A stretch of 15,517 nt of DNA. Origin: QHWT01 sp046734675 (GTDB taxonomy: Bacteria > Acidobacteriota > Vicinamibacteria > Vicinamibacterales > 2-12-FULL-66-21). The DNA lies in the NCBI GenBank assembly GCA_046734675.1, contig JBKPRU010000279.1, positions 1 through 15,517 of the forward strand. Reading direction: 5' to 3'. The position numbers and the translations under genes were made by a program. This document shows positions 1 through 7,600 of this stretch, in pieces; the first letter of the stretch is position 1, and every line of letters begins with the position of its first letter. The notes below the pieces were generated by a model, which ran no database searches, was not told the DNA's origin, and was given only the letters and a program-made list of their open reading frames with translations.

Positions 1-536
1 CGGCTGCGTTCGATGCCGCGCGTTTCCGCGAGCGCGGGCCACGATCCGCACACGGGACAGTAACCGTGCATCCAGTCGACCGGGAGAGCACCTCGCCATT
101 GGCGATGGCATGCGTGCAGGAACGGGACGGCGACGAGACTCACGACCGCCTGCATCGCGTCAGCATCGACGCTCGCGTCGGCCGCTGTTGCGGCAATCGC
201 CGCCGCGTCCTGGCGAAGCGACGCCCGGAACAGCGCCGCGATGTCCACGTCACCGCGAATGGCCGGACGGAGCGCCGCCATTTTCGGCGTCCCTCCGCGC
301 GACGCGATTTCGACGAGCCGCAGCAGCATGCGGCGGACCGCGTCCTCGTCGACGTGGACGCCCGTCCCCGAGAGCAGCGGCGCCGCGCCATCCATGTCAC
401 GACGCTCCGATGGAACGAGCGCGTCCCACCGCGTCGTCATTGCCTCACGTTGCACGTCAACGATCACGGCCAGCCACGGCGACCATTCCGGCCGCCGCTT
501 CCGAAGCGAGTCAACGCTGCGCGCTGCTGGAATCAT
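1..536 (-). CDS. fdhE: Formate dehydrogenase accessory protein FdhE (partial, C-terminus beyond the left edge)
   Basis: The reading frame opens at an ATG at 536 and stays open to the window edge, giving about 178 residues of a family usually near 300. The visible part has an alanine-rich helical N-terminal region and ends with DWMHGYCPVCGSWPALAETR. The CPVCGS at residues 160-165 is the first of the paired CxxC zinc/iron-binding motifs typical of FdhE; the later ones lie outside the window. In E. coli FdhE is a cytoplasmic factor needed to mature the respiratory formate dehydrogenases, binding the catalytic subunit before Tat export. The ATG overlaps the stop of the upstream lipoprotein gene as ATGA, and the gene closes a formate dehydrogenase operon, which supports the call. 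It has no in-window stop, so it is easily missed by ORF callers. Confidence 0.88.
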   Translation of the reverse strand, partial: MIPAARSVDSLRKRRPEWSPWLAVIVDVQREAMTTRWDALVPSERRDMDGAAPLLSGTGVHVDEDAVRRMLLRLVEIASRGGTPKMAALRPAIRGDVDIAALFRASLRQDAAAIAATAADASVDADAMQAVVSLVAVPFLHACHRQWRGALPVDWMHGYCPVCGSWPALAETRGIERS

Positions 537-814
537 CGATCGGTTCCTCCCGAGGATGCGGCGTGTGGTTCCGACGTCGTGGATTTCGACAAGCTGAGAC
601 CCCGCGCCTGTTCCGCCGAATCGAGCGGAGGTGCCTTGAACTCCTGACGCACCGGTGTCTTCCAGTACGGCCGCGAGCCTTCGTGCATCTTGACCTGCGG
701 CGGACGATTGCCCACATCGGCGCCGGATCCGGCGCCGCGGCTGCGCCTGGCTTCCGGGCTCGCGCATGCAGCGATCGCGACCGGGATCAGCAAAAGGCCG
801 ATGACGCGGCGCAT
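533..814 (-). CDS. Small predicted lipoprotein within the formate dehydrogenase operon
   Basis: This 93-residue protein begins MRRVIGLLLIPVAIAACASP. That is a short basic start, a hydrophobic segment and a lipobox (IAAC, Cys17), so it is probably a lipid-anchored periplasmic protein. The rest is polar, Pro/Arg/Ser-rich and probably unstructured, with a central stretch VKMHEGSRPYWKTPVRQEF; no known domain was recognised. It starts 1 bp after the nrfD stop and its TGA overlaps the fdhE ATG. It is therefore translationally embedded between structural and maturation genes and is probably made together with the enzyme. A role as an accessory or stabilising periplasmic factor for the complex is inference from position only. 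Confidence 0.7.
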   Translation of the reverse strand: MRRVIGLLLIPVAIAACASPEARRSRGAGSGADVGNRPPQVKMHEGSRPYWKTPVRQEFKAPPLDSAEQARGLSLSKSTTSEPHAASSGGTDR

Positions 815-815
815 G

Positions 816-1748
816 TCAGATCGACTCCGACGAAAAGATAACGACGACGCGTAGCAGGAATCCGCCGAGAAGGACGAGCATCGGCACGCGTGCGAACGCG
901 GCGTCCGCGCGGCCGCGGTGCCGCCACGCCAGCATCAGCGGCAGCAAAACGCCCGGAATTACGACGCCGACAATCAGCAGCAGTCCCCAGGCATTCAGCC
1001 ACCCGCGCAACGCGGGCCCGAGCGAGACGACGACGGCAATCAACACCAGCAACTCGAGCACGAGGACGATGCCATCCATGCGGCGCAAAGCCGCCATGCC
1101 TGGTAACCCGCTCCAGCCGTAGCGGCCGGCAAGCAGCATCAGCAGGGCGGCGGACGTCGATGCGGCCGATACGATGAAGAGCATGCCGAGCAGCGGCGTG
1201 TCGGCCCAGATCGGACGGTTCGTGACCGCGAGCAGCACGCCGGTGTACCCGGCGATGAACAATCCCGCGAGCCCGCCCAGGACAGCGACGATCGAGCCGA
1301 GGAGCGACGGCGGCCGCACGAGGCGGAAGATGGGCCATTGTCCGCGCCGGAGAATCGGCCAGCGCACGTGCTCCTCTTCGGCCAGTGCGCCCAGGAACGT
1401 GATGAACGTGAAAAACCCGAAGAGGAGGAGCGCCCACGAGCCGAACGACATCGGTGACCACGGCTTGAACATCGGACCGAGGGTATTGCGCTCGATCAAC
1501 ATGTGCCAGAAGCGGAGGGGCCGCGACAGATCGATCGAGAGCAGCAGTCCGCTGAGCGCGACGGCGGGAAACGCGACGTAGTACCCCAGCCGCGCGATCG
1601 GACGATCCTCTCGTCGTCCGAAGAAGTCGATCAGCACCGCGATGAAGTAACAGCCCCCGGCAAGGCCGCCGATGAAGAAGTACAACACGATCAGCCAGTG
1701 CCACTGCGGCGCGGCGGTGAACCAGGTGCTGGATGGGGCGTGGATCAT
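816..1748 (-). CDS. nrfD: NrfD/PsrC-type membrane subunit of formate dehydrogenase
   Basis: This 310-residue polytopic membrane protein has about eight hydrophobic helices. The first contains the NrfD-like stretch HWLIVLYFFIGGLAGGCYF, followed by LSIDLSRPLRFWHML. Proteins of this family (NrfD, PsrC, the DmsC-like subunits) anchor molybdopterin/iron-sulfur modules in the cytoplasmic membrane and exchange electrons with the quinone pool without haem. Its ATG overlaps the stop of the ferredoxin subunit gene by 4 bp (1745-1748), so the two are probably translationally coupled. Using NrfD instead of the di-haem cytochrome b subunit of E. coli Fdh-N (FdnI) implies a haem-free link to menaquinone or ubiquinone. 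The family call is secure; the direction of electron flow is inferred. Confidence 0.9.
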   Translation of the reverse strand: MIHAPSSTWFTAAPQWHWLIVLYFFIGGLAGGCYFIAVLIDFFGRREDRPIARLGYYVAFPAVALSGLLLSIDLSRPLRFWHMLIERNTLGPMFKPWSPMSFGSWALLLFGFFTFITFLGALAEEEHVRWPILRRGQWPIFRLVRPPSLLGSIVAVLGGLAGLFIAGYTGVLLAVTNRPIWADTPLLGMLFIVSAASTSAALLMLLAGRYGWSGLPGMAALRRMDGIVLVLELLVLIAVVVSLGPALRGWLNAWGLLLIVGVVIPGVLLPLMLAWRHRGRADAAFARVPMLVLLGGFLLRVVVIFSSESI

Positions 1749-2533
1749 GACCGCGCCTCCTCCGTGCCACGGTTGCGGAAACTGAACACGCCGGCCAGGC
1801 CCACCATGATCGCGCCAAGGACCGTGAAGATGGAGGCCGGGGCCAGGTTGCGCGACGGCAGCTTCGGATCCGGGGGCAGGCCGTAGACCTCCGGGCGATC
1901 GACGAGCAGGTAGAACGAGTTCAACCCGCCCAGCATCTTTTCATCCGCGCCGTAAAGATACGCGCGCGCCTCTCCGGCCTGGTGCAGCTGATCGACCCGC
2001 TTCTGCGCACGCGCGCGCAGCTCGCTGATCGTGCCGAACTGGATCGAGTCGGTCGGACACGCCTTCGAGCACGCCGGTTCGAGGCCGTTCTGGAGCCGGT
2101 CGTAGCAGAGCGTGCACTTCTGCGCCGTGCCCGACACCGGGTTGATGTCGATGACGCCGAACGGACACGCGCCGATGCAGTCGCGGCAGCCGTTGCACGT
2201 GTTGGACTGGATGACGACGGTGTCGAACTCGGTGCGGATGATCGCGCCGGTCGGACAGACTTCGAGGCATCCCGCCTGCACGCAGTGCTTGCAGACGTCG
2301 CTCATCAGGAGCCAGCGGCCGTCCTGGCGCGTCTCCGAGAACTGCTCGATGAACTTCACGTGACGCCAGTGCATGCCGTCGAGGCGCAGCGTGTTGTCGT
2401 AGCTCAGGCCGCTCATCGTGTTGGCGCCGCCGTTTGCCGCCGGCAGCTGGTTCCACTCTTTGCACGCGACCTCGCAGGCCTTGCAGCCGATGCAGACCGT
2501 CGTGTCGGTGTAGAACCCCATTGGTTCAGCCAT
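1745..2533 (-). CDS. fdnH: Formate dehydrogenase iron-sulfur (beta) subunit
   Basis: This 262-residue protein carries four 4Fe-4S motifs. The cysteines are 14/17/20/24 (CIGCKACEVAC), 81/84/89/93, 113/116/119/123 (CNGCRDCIGAC) and 140/143/155/159. This is the FdnH/HybA/PsrB ferredoxin layout that carries electrons from the catalytic subunit to the membrane subunit. A single hydrophobic helix at about residues 234-252 (ASIFTVLGAIMVGLAGVF) near the C-terminus matches the membrane anchor of E. coli FdnH (294 residues). There is no own export signal, so it probably travels through Tat with the catalytic subunit. The gene starts 3 bp after the catalytic subunit stop and its stop overlaps the nrfD start. 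Confidence 0.93.
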   Translation of the reverse strand: MAEPMGFYTDTTVCIGCKACEVACKEWNQLPAANGGANTMSGLSYDNTLRLDGMHWRHVKFIEQFSETRQDGRWLLMSDVCKHCVQAGCLEVCPTGAIIRTEFDTVVIQSNTCNGCRDCIGACPFGVIDINPVSGTAQKCTLCYDRLQNGLEPACSKACPTDSIQFGTISELRARAQKRVDQLHQAGEARAYLYGADEKMLGGLNSFYLLVDRPEVYGLPPDPKLPSRNLAPASIFTVLGAIMVGLAGVFSFRNRGTEEARS

Positions 2534-2536
2534 GCG

Positions 2537-5500
2537 TCACGCCTTGTCGATGTTGCACACGAAAGCCTTTCCTTCGTGCATCGAGACGTTCGGGTCGGCG
2601 ACGAGCGCGGTCAGCTCGTTGACGACCGCTCCCCTCACCACTCCTTCGTAGCCCCAATGCCACGGCATGCCGACCTGGTGCAGCGTCCGTCCGTCGACTT
2701 GCAGCGGACGCAGGCGCCGCGTCACCAGCGCCTTCGCGCGAATCTGCGAGCGCGGCGTCGACACGCGCACCCAGTCGAGATTTGCGATGCCCTTCTCCTG
2801 GGCGAGCTCGGGACTGATCTCGATGAACAGTTCCGGCATCAGCTCCGCGAGGACCGGCAGCCACCGGCTCATCGCCCCCGAGAGATAGTGCTCGGTGAGG
2901 CGATAGGTCGTGATCACGTACGGGAAGTTCGGGTCGCCGACAGCGGCGATTGGATTGCCGTCCTTCTTCCAGTACTTGAGGACGGGGCTGGACTGCTGCT
3001 TGTAGAAGGGATTGTGGACGGGCGACTCCACCGCCTCGTACTGCGTCGGCAGCGGTCCGTCGACGAGCCCTGTCGGCACGTAGAGCCAGCCGACGCCGTC
3101 CGCCTTCATGATGAAGGCGTCAGTGCCCGACAACGCGTCGAGGCCGATGCCGTCCGCCTTCGCCGTCGCGGTCGGGGCCTTCGTCGCGGCGAAGTCCGGG
3201 ACGTCGTAGCCGGTCCACTTCGATCCGTCCCACCACACCCACTTCTTACGCTCGCTCCACGGCTTGCCGGACGGGTCCGCCGATGCGCGGTTGTAAAGCA
3301 GGCGCCGGTTGGCAGGCCACGCGAAGCCCCACTTCAGATGCGAGCCGGGCTGGCCGGGCGGATCCGGCACTTTGCTGGCCGCGAGGTTTCGATCGGGTGC
3401 CGGGAACACGCCCGAGTAGATCCACGACGCGCACGTCGTCGATCCGTCGTCTTTCAGCTCGGCGAAGCCGGCGAGGTGCCGCGCCGGATCCGCTGTCTGA
3501 TAGCCGTTCATCTCCTTCAACAGCTTGATCGCGGACGGCTCACCGATGGCGCGCTCTTTCGGATCCTCGTGCTCGAAGTCGAACGTGGTGTTCTTGAACG
3601 GCTGGTCGCGCGGCGCGGTGCTGTCGGCATAGAGCTTCTTGAGACGCTTGCCGAGTTGATACGTGAACCAGACGTCGGTGCGGCAGTCGCCGGGCGCCTC
3701 GGCTGCCTTGTAGTGCGACTGCAGCATGCGCTGGGTGTTCGTGAACGTCCCTTCGGTTTCCGCGACCTGCGCCGCCGGGAAAAAGAACACTTCCGTCTTG
3801 ATGTCGCCGATCTTCACGTCGCCGTTCTCCACTTCGGGCGACGTCTTCCAGAAGTTCGCGGTCTCGTGCAGCCAGTTGTCCTTGACCACCAGCCACTCGA
3901 GTTTGTGCATGGCGGCGCGTTGGAGCCTGGCGTTGAGCGAAGTCGCCGGGTTCTGCCCGATGCAGAACATCCCCTTGACCTTCCCCTCGTTCATCGCGAC
4001 GAACATCGCCATGTGCGAGTGGTCGCCGAAGATCTTCGGGTGCCAGTCGTAGCCGAACTGGTTCTCGGGCGTCGCGGCGTCGCCGTACATCGACTTGAGA
4101 TACGACACCATGAACTTGGGCATGTTGCCCCAGTAGCCGGTCGGCACCGTTTCGGCGACGAGGTAGTCGGCGAGCGTGTCGTGCTTCTTGAGCGCCGTCG
4201 GATGCGCCATGTAGCCGTGGATCGAGTGGTAGAGCGTCGGGACGTCGGTCGATCCCTGGATCGAGGCGTGGCCGCGCAGCGCCATGATTCCGCCGCCCGG
4301 CCGACCGAAGTTCCCGAGCAGCAGTTGCAGCAGCGCGCAGCACCCGATGATCTGCACACCGTTGGTGTGCTGCGTCCACGCAACCGCATAGGCGAACGAC
4401 GTCGTGCGGTCCGCGCCGGAGTTGGCGAGGATCGTGTCGGCAACCTTGAGGAACGTGTCGCGCGGACAGCCGGTGGTGCGCTCCACCATCTCGGGCGTAT
4501 AGCGGCTGAAGTGACGTTTGAGAATCTGGAAGACGCAGCGCGGGTCCTGAAGCGACTCGTCACGTGACGGCCGCGGCTTCACCAGCGAGTGCACGAGCGC
4601 GTCGAACGGCGGACCGGTGCGCTGGCCGCCTCCAGACGCTTCCGTTCCTGACTTCGCGCCGGGCGTCTCGCCCGACTGCGCCGTGTTCGCGACGCGTCCC
4701 TGATCGCCGACGCGCGTCCCCGCGTATTGCCAGCTGTCGTTCTGATACTGCTTCTCGAAGCCGTTGTAGGGCCACTCGCCGACGCCGGCCTTGTAGTCCA
4801 TCAGGCCCGAGAACACGCCGTCGTTGTCCTCCGCGTCCTTGTAGTCATCGCCGATGATCGTTGCGGCGTTGGTGTAGTTGACGACCCAGGTCTTGAAGAA
4901 CGGATCGCTGTTCCAGCGCGGGTCGTTGATCACGTGGTTGACCAGCCCGCCGAGGAAGGCGACGTCGGAGCCGGCGCGCACCGGCGCATAGATGTCGGCG
5001 ACCGCGCTGGTCCGCGTGAAGCGCGGATCGACGTGGATGATCTTCGCGCCGTGCTCGACCTTTGCCGCCATCGGCCAGCGGAACGCCACCGGGTGGTTCT
5101 CCGCCATGTTCGAGCCCATGACGACGATGCAGTCGGAGTCGCGCATACTGCGCGGGAACATCGTCGCGGCGCCGCGTCCGAGTCGTGTCCCCAGACCGGG
5201 GACGCTGGAGCTATGTCATATCCGGGCCTGGTTTTCGATGGCGACGATGCCCAGGCCACGCATCAGCTTCTGGTGCAGGTGGTTCCACTCGATGTCGAGC
5301 GTGGCGCCGCCCAGGGAGAAGATCGCGGGGGTCGCATTGACGAGCTTCCCGTTCGACAGCCGCTCGATGAAGGTCTCGTCGCGAGTCTTCTTGACCAGCT
5401 CGGCGACGCGGGCCATGGCGCGATCGAGCTCCCACACCTCCCAGTCGCTGGCGCCCGGTGCGCGATGCAGCACCTGCACGGGACGATTCGGATTGATATG

Positions 5501-5791
5501 GAGCTGGAAGGTGGCGGCGCCTTTCGGACACAATGAGCCCTCGTTGTGCGGGCTCCGTGGGTCCCCTTCGATGTTGACGATCTTGCCGTCGACGGTATGA
5601 ACGAGCGTCGCGCAGCCGACCGAGCAGAAGGGACAGACGCTTGGGGTGACCTTTGCGTCCTTGATCCGGAGCTGCTGGGCCTGCGCGACAACGGGCGCGA
5701 GATCGACGCCCGACGCAATCAAGCCGCCGAGCGCGGTGCCTGCTCCGCCGGCGGCGGAGAGGCGAAGGAGATCGCGGCGCGATATCTCCAT
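2537..5791 (-). CDS. fdnG: Selenocysteine-containing formate dehydrogenase catalytic (alpha) subunit, Tat-exported
   Basis: Reading the in-frame TGA at 5216-5218 as selenocysteine gives a 1084-residue protein (E. coli FdnG has 1015). The N-terminus has a Tat signal, SRRDLLRL at residues 4-11, with likely cleavage near AQA/QQ at about 38. The proximal 4Fe-4S cluster cysteines are 53, 56, 60 and 88, followed by Lys90. NQAR-I-Sec192-His193 matches the NQARVUHG active site of FdnG, where Sec ligates Mo/W and the His assists formate oxidation. The protein resumes with HSSSVPGLGTRLGRGAA and MGSNMAENHPVAFRW, like FdnG, and ends in a molybdopterin-dinucleotide-binding domain. A GAGG ribosome site precedes the ATG at 5791 by 7 nt. 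Residues about 357-411 form an unusual Gly/Ser/Thr-rich insertion. Annotating only from the internal ATG at 5161 would remove the active site. The enzyme oxidises formate in the periplasm and feeds the quinone pool. Confidence 0.95.
5187..5218 (-). promoter_or_regulatory. Bacterial SECIS element with recoded UGA (Sec192)
   Basis: On the minus strand the TGA (5216-5218) is followed by a perfect hairpin GTCCCC-GGTCT-GGGGAC at 5187-5203. The stem has 6 bp and the loop is GGTCT. Counting the T of TGA as 1, the loop G and T fall at 23 and 24 and a T lies at 17. These are the same positions as the SelB-contacting bases of the E. coli fdhF SECIS (as remembered). Homology to FdnG continues on both sides of the TGA with no frame change, so this is recoding rather than a nonsense mutation. 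SelB-like elongation factor and tRNA-Sec must be encoded elsewhere in the genome. Confidence 0.93.
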
Positions 5792-5962
5792 GAGCTGACC
5801 TCGAGACGCATGAACGACACTGGCCGCGGCGACGAACGCCGCTTCTCCCGAGACGCGCTGATCGAAGCACGTCCTGTACCGCGATGCAACTGATTCTTGA
5901 CGCTCGCGGCGCGCGCGTCGCGGTATGCCCGTGGCAGGCGCCGCGATGAAATGAGGCGGTCG

Positions 5963-7033
5963 ATGCGAAAGGTGCCAGTCGCCGCGCTAGCGTTCACGTG
6001 GATCGCGTCGGTACAGCCGGCCGCCGCGCAGGCGACGATCAAGGTGAACGACGACGTCAGCCTGAAATTCGGAGCGCTCGGCCAGTTCCAGGCGGACTGG
6101 CTCGAGGATCCGCAGGAGGACGCCACTCAGCAGAACCTGTTCATCCGCCGGATCCGGTTCATGTTCGGCGGCCAGGTCGCCAAATCGGTCTCATTCTTCA
6201 TGGAAACGGACGCCCCAAATCTCGGCCGCACGCTCGCCAACGGCAAGAACATCAGCCCGCAGGTGATCGTACAGGACGCATACGGTGAGGTCCGGCTGCG
6301 CAACGAGTTGATGTTCGATCTGGGGCTGATGTACGTGCCGTTCTCGCGCAACAGCATTCAGAGCGGCGCCACCCTCCTGCCGATCGACTACGGCGCCTAC
6401 ACCTTCACGACGTCAGCGGCCACGCAATCGACGGTCGGCCGCGACACCGGCGTCCAGGCCAAAGGCTACTTCCTCGGCAATCACCTGGAGTATCGGCTCG
6501 GAGCCTTTCAGGGCGCGCGGGATGCGCGATCGCAGCGGCCGTTCCGGTATGCGGGCCGGGTGCAGTTCGAGCTGCTCGATCCGGAGCCGCAGGGCTTCTT
6601 CTATTCAGGGACCTACCTCGGGGCGCGGCGCGTCGCCGCGATCGGCGCGGCCTTCGATCGGCAGCAGGACTACAGCGCCTACGACGCGGACGCATTCCTC
6701 GACTACCCGGTCGGTGCGGGGGCGATCACGGCCCAGTTCGACGTCCACCGGATCGATGGCGATACGACCTTCACTGCACTGCCGAAACAAAGGATCGTCC
6801 TGTTCGAGCTCGGCTACCTCCTCAAGGCGCTCAAACTGACGCCGGTGCTGCAGGTCAGCAGCCGCGGCATGGCCGATACCGACACCGGCGACGAGACGCG
6901 CTGGTCGATCGGCGTGAACTACTGGTGGGCCGGCCACAACGCGAACATCAAGACCGCGTATGGCCGGATTCAGCCGAACGGCTTGAAGGATCAGAACCAG
7001 TTCACGATCCAGCTTCAGCTGTTCTACTTCTAA
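5963..7033 (+). CDS. Outer-membrane porin, phosphate-selective porin O/P-like family
   Basis: The protein has 356 residues from the chosen ATG at 5963, which has a GAGG at 5953-5956 and a 6-nt spacer. ATGs at 5951 and 5897 are alternatives with weaker ribosome sites. It begins MRKVPVAALAFTWIASVQPAAAQ, a Sec-type signal peptide, followed by alternating polar/aromatic beta-strand segments such as SLKFGALGQFQADWLE and FIRRIRFMFGGQVAKSVSFF. It ends in QLQLFYF, the terminal aromatic expected for an outer-membrane beta-barrel. The pattern fits OprP/OprO-like porins, which form anion-preferring channels. It is divergent from the formate dehydrogenase operon across 171 bp, so entry of formate or another anion is possible but inferred. 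Substrate specificity cannot be read from the sequence. Confidence 0.8.
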   Translation: MRKVPVAALAFTWIASVQPAAAQATIKVNDDVSLKFGALGQFQADWLEDPQEDATQQNLFIRRIRFMFGGQVAKSVSFFMETDAPNLGRTLANGKNISPQVIVQDAYGEVRLRNELMFDLGLMYVPFSRNSIQSGATLLPIDYGAYTFTTSAATQSTVGRDTGVQAKGYFLGNHLEYRLGAFQGARDARSQRPFRYAGRVQFELLDPEPQGFFYSGTYLGARRVAAIGAAFDRQQDYSAYDADAFLDYPVGAGAITAQFDVHRIDGDTTFTALPKQRIVLFELGYLLKALKLTPVLQVSSRGMADTDTGDETRWSIGVNYWWAGHNANIKTAYGRIQPNGLKDQNQFTIQLQLFYF

Positions 7034-7052
7034 TCGTCACGGTCTCACATGT

Positions 7053-7200
7053 GGCGGGTCTCAAGACCCGCCCTCCACCTGTCGCGAAACCGCGTTCACC
7101 AAACGTAGTCCCACGTAGGCCGGGTCTTCAGACCCGGCACACGTCGCGACGTCGCGTGTCACGAAACGCCGTCCCGCGTAGCCCGGGTCTTTAACCCGGC
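7053..7200. repeat. Three tandem palindromic (REP-like) repeats
   Basis: Unit 1 (7053-7072) is GGCGGGTCTCAAGACCCGCC and unit 2 (7119-7138) is GCCGGGTCTTCAGACCCGGC; both have perfect 9-bp arms and a 2-nt centre. Unit 3 (7181-7200) is a degraded copy, GCCCGGGTCTTTAACCCGGC. Spacing is 66 and 62 bp, and the DNA between units also resembles itself (GTCCCACGTAG and GTCCCGCGTAG just before units 2 and 3), so the whole module was tandemly duplicated. The array fills the gap between the converging porin and DUF3037 genes. The hairpins could act as a bidirectional transcription barrier or protect mRNA ends; this is inferred, and no T-tract follows them. Confidence 0.8.
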
Positions 7201-7207
7201 GCACGCG

Positions 7208-7600
7208 TTACCCCGTGTGCCTGACCATCGTGTCGAGGAGGCGCTCGAGCGCGGCCGACGGATCGGTGGTGCGGCCGGTGTGGACCGGTGATGTCTGGAT
7301 CACCGTGCTTCGCGGCGACACGAGCCAGCGGAACCGTCCGCGCTGCGGCAGCGCGCCGATCGGTCCGGCCTTTGGGCCGCCGGCGCACACAGTCGTGATC
7401 GTCGCGAGCCCCTCGCGAATCGCCTCGAGGTCGGGCGACGGATCGATCGCGAGGAGCCGCGCCTCGTCGAGCTCGATGCGCGCGTCGAGGAAGTCGGCGT
7501 CGACGCAGGAGAGGATGACGCCCACGTTGATCCGCTCGCCGCGCTCGACGCGCGGCACCACGCGGACGATCGCGTAGTCGTAGGTGTATTCAGCGGGCAC
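7208..7600 (-). CDS. DUF3037 family protein
   Basis: This 130-residue protein begins PAEYTYDYAIVRVVPRVERG followed by ERINVGVILSC. That is the hallmark N-terminus of DUF3037 proteins (YDYA-x-RVVP and N-V-G-V-I-L). It starts at a GTG at 7600 with a strong GGAGG about 7 nt upstream and overlaps the end of the HipA-like gene by 11 bp, so the two are probably translationally coupled. DUF3037 genes are commonly found next to HipA-like kinase genes; the biochemical role is unknown to me. There is no signal peptide or membrane segment. The family assignment is fairly secure and the function open. Confidence 0.82.
   Translation of the reverse strand: MPAEYTYDYAIVRVVPRVERGERINVGVILSCVDADFLDARIELDEARLLAIDPSPDLEAIREGLATITTVCAGGPKAGPIGALPQRGRFRWLVSPRSTVIQTSPVHTGRTTDPSAALERLLDTMVRHTG

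Noticed and set aside
1982..4567. Very long plus-strand open frame (861 codons) opposite the formate dehydrogenase genes
   Set aside because: It is antisense to two securely identified subunits, its translation is Arg/Val/Leu/Asp-rich with no recognisable domain, and high-GC coding DNA routinely leaves such mirror frames open.
5216..5791. Separate short gene for an N-terminal fragment of formate dehydrogenase, or a pseudogene
   Set aside because: The only interruption is a TGA with a canonical SECIS behind it; the frame and homology continue across it.
5867..5880. Sigma-54-like promoter (GG-N10-GC) on the minus strand upstream of the formate dehydrogenase operon
   Set aside because: Only the GG and GC dinucleotides match well; most other consensus positions differ, so it is within chance expectation in GC-rich DNA.
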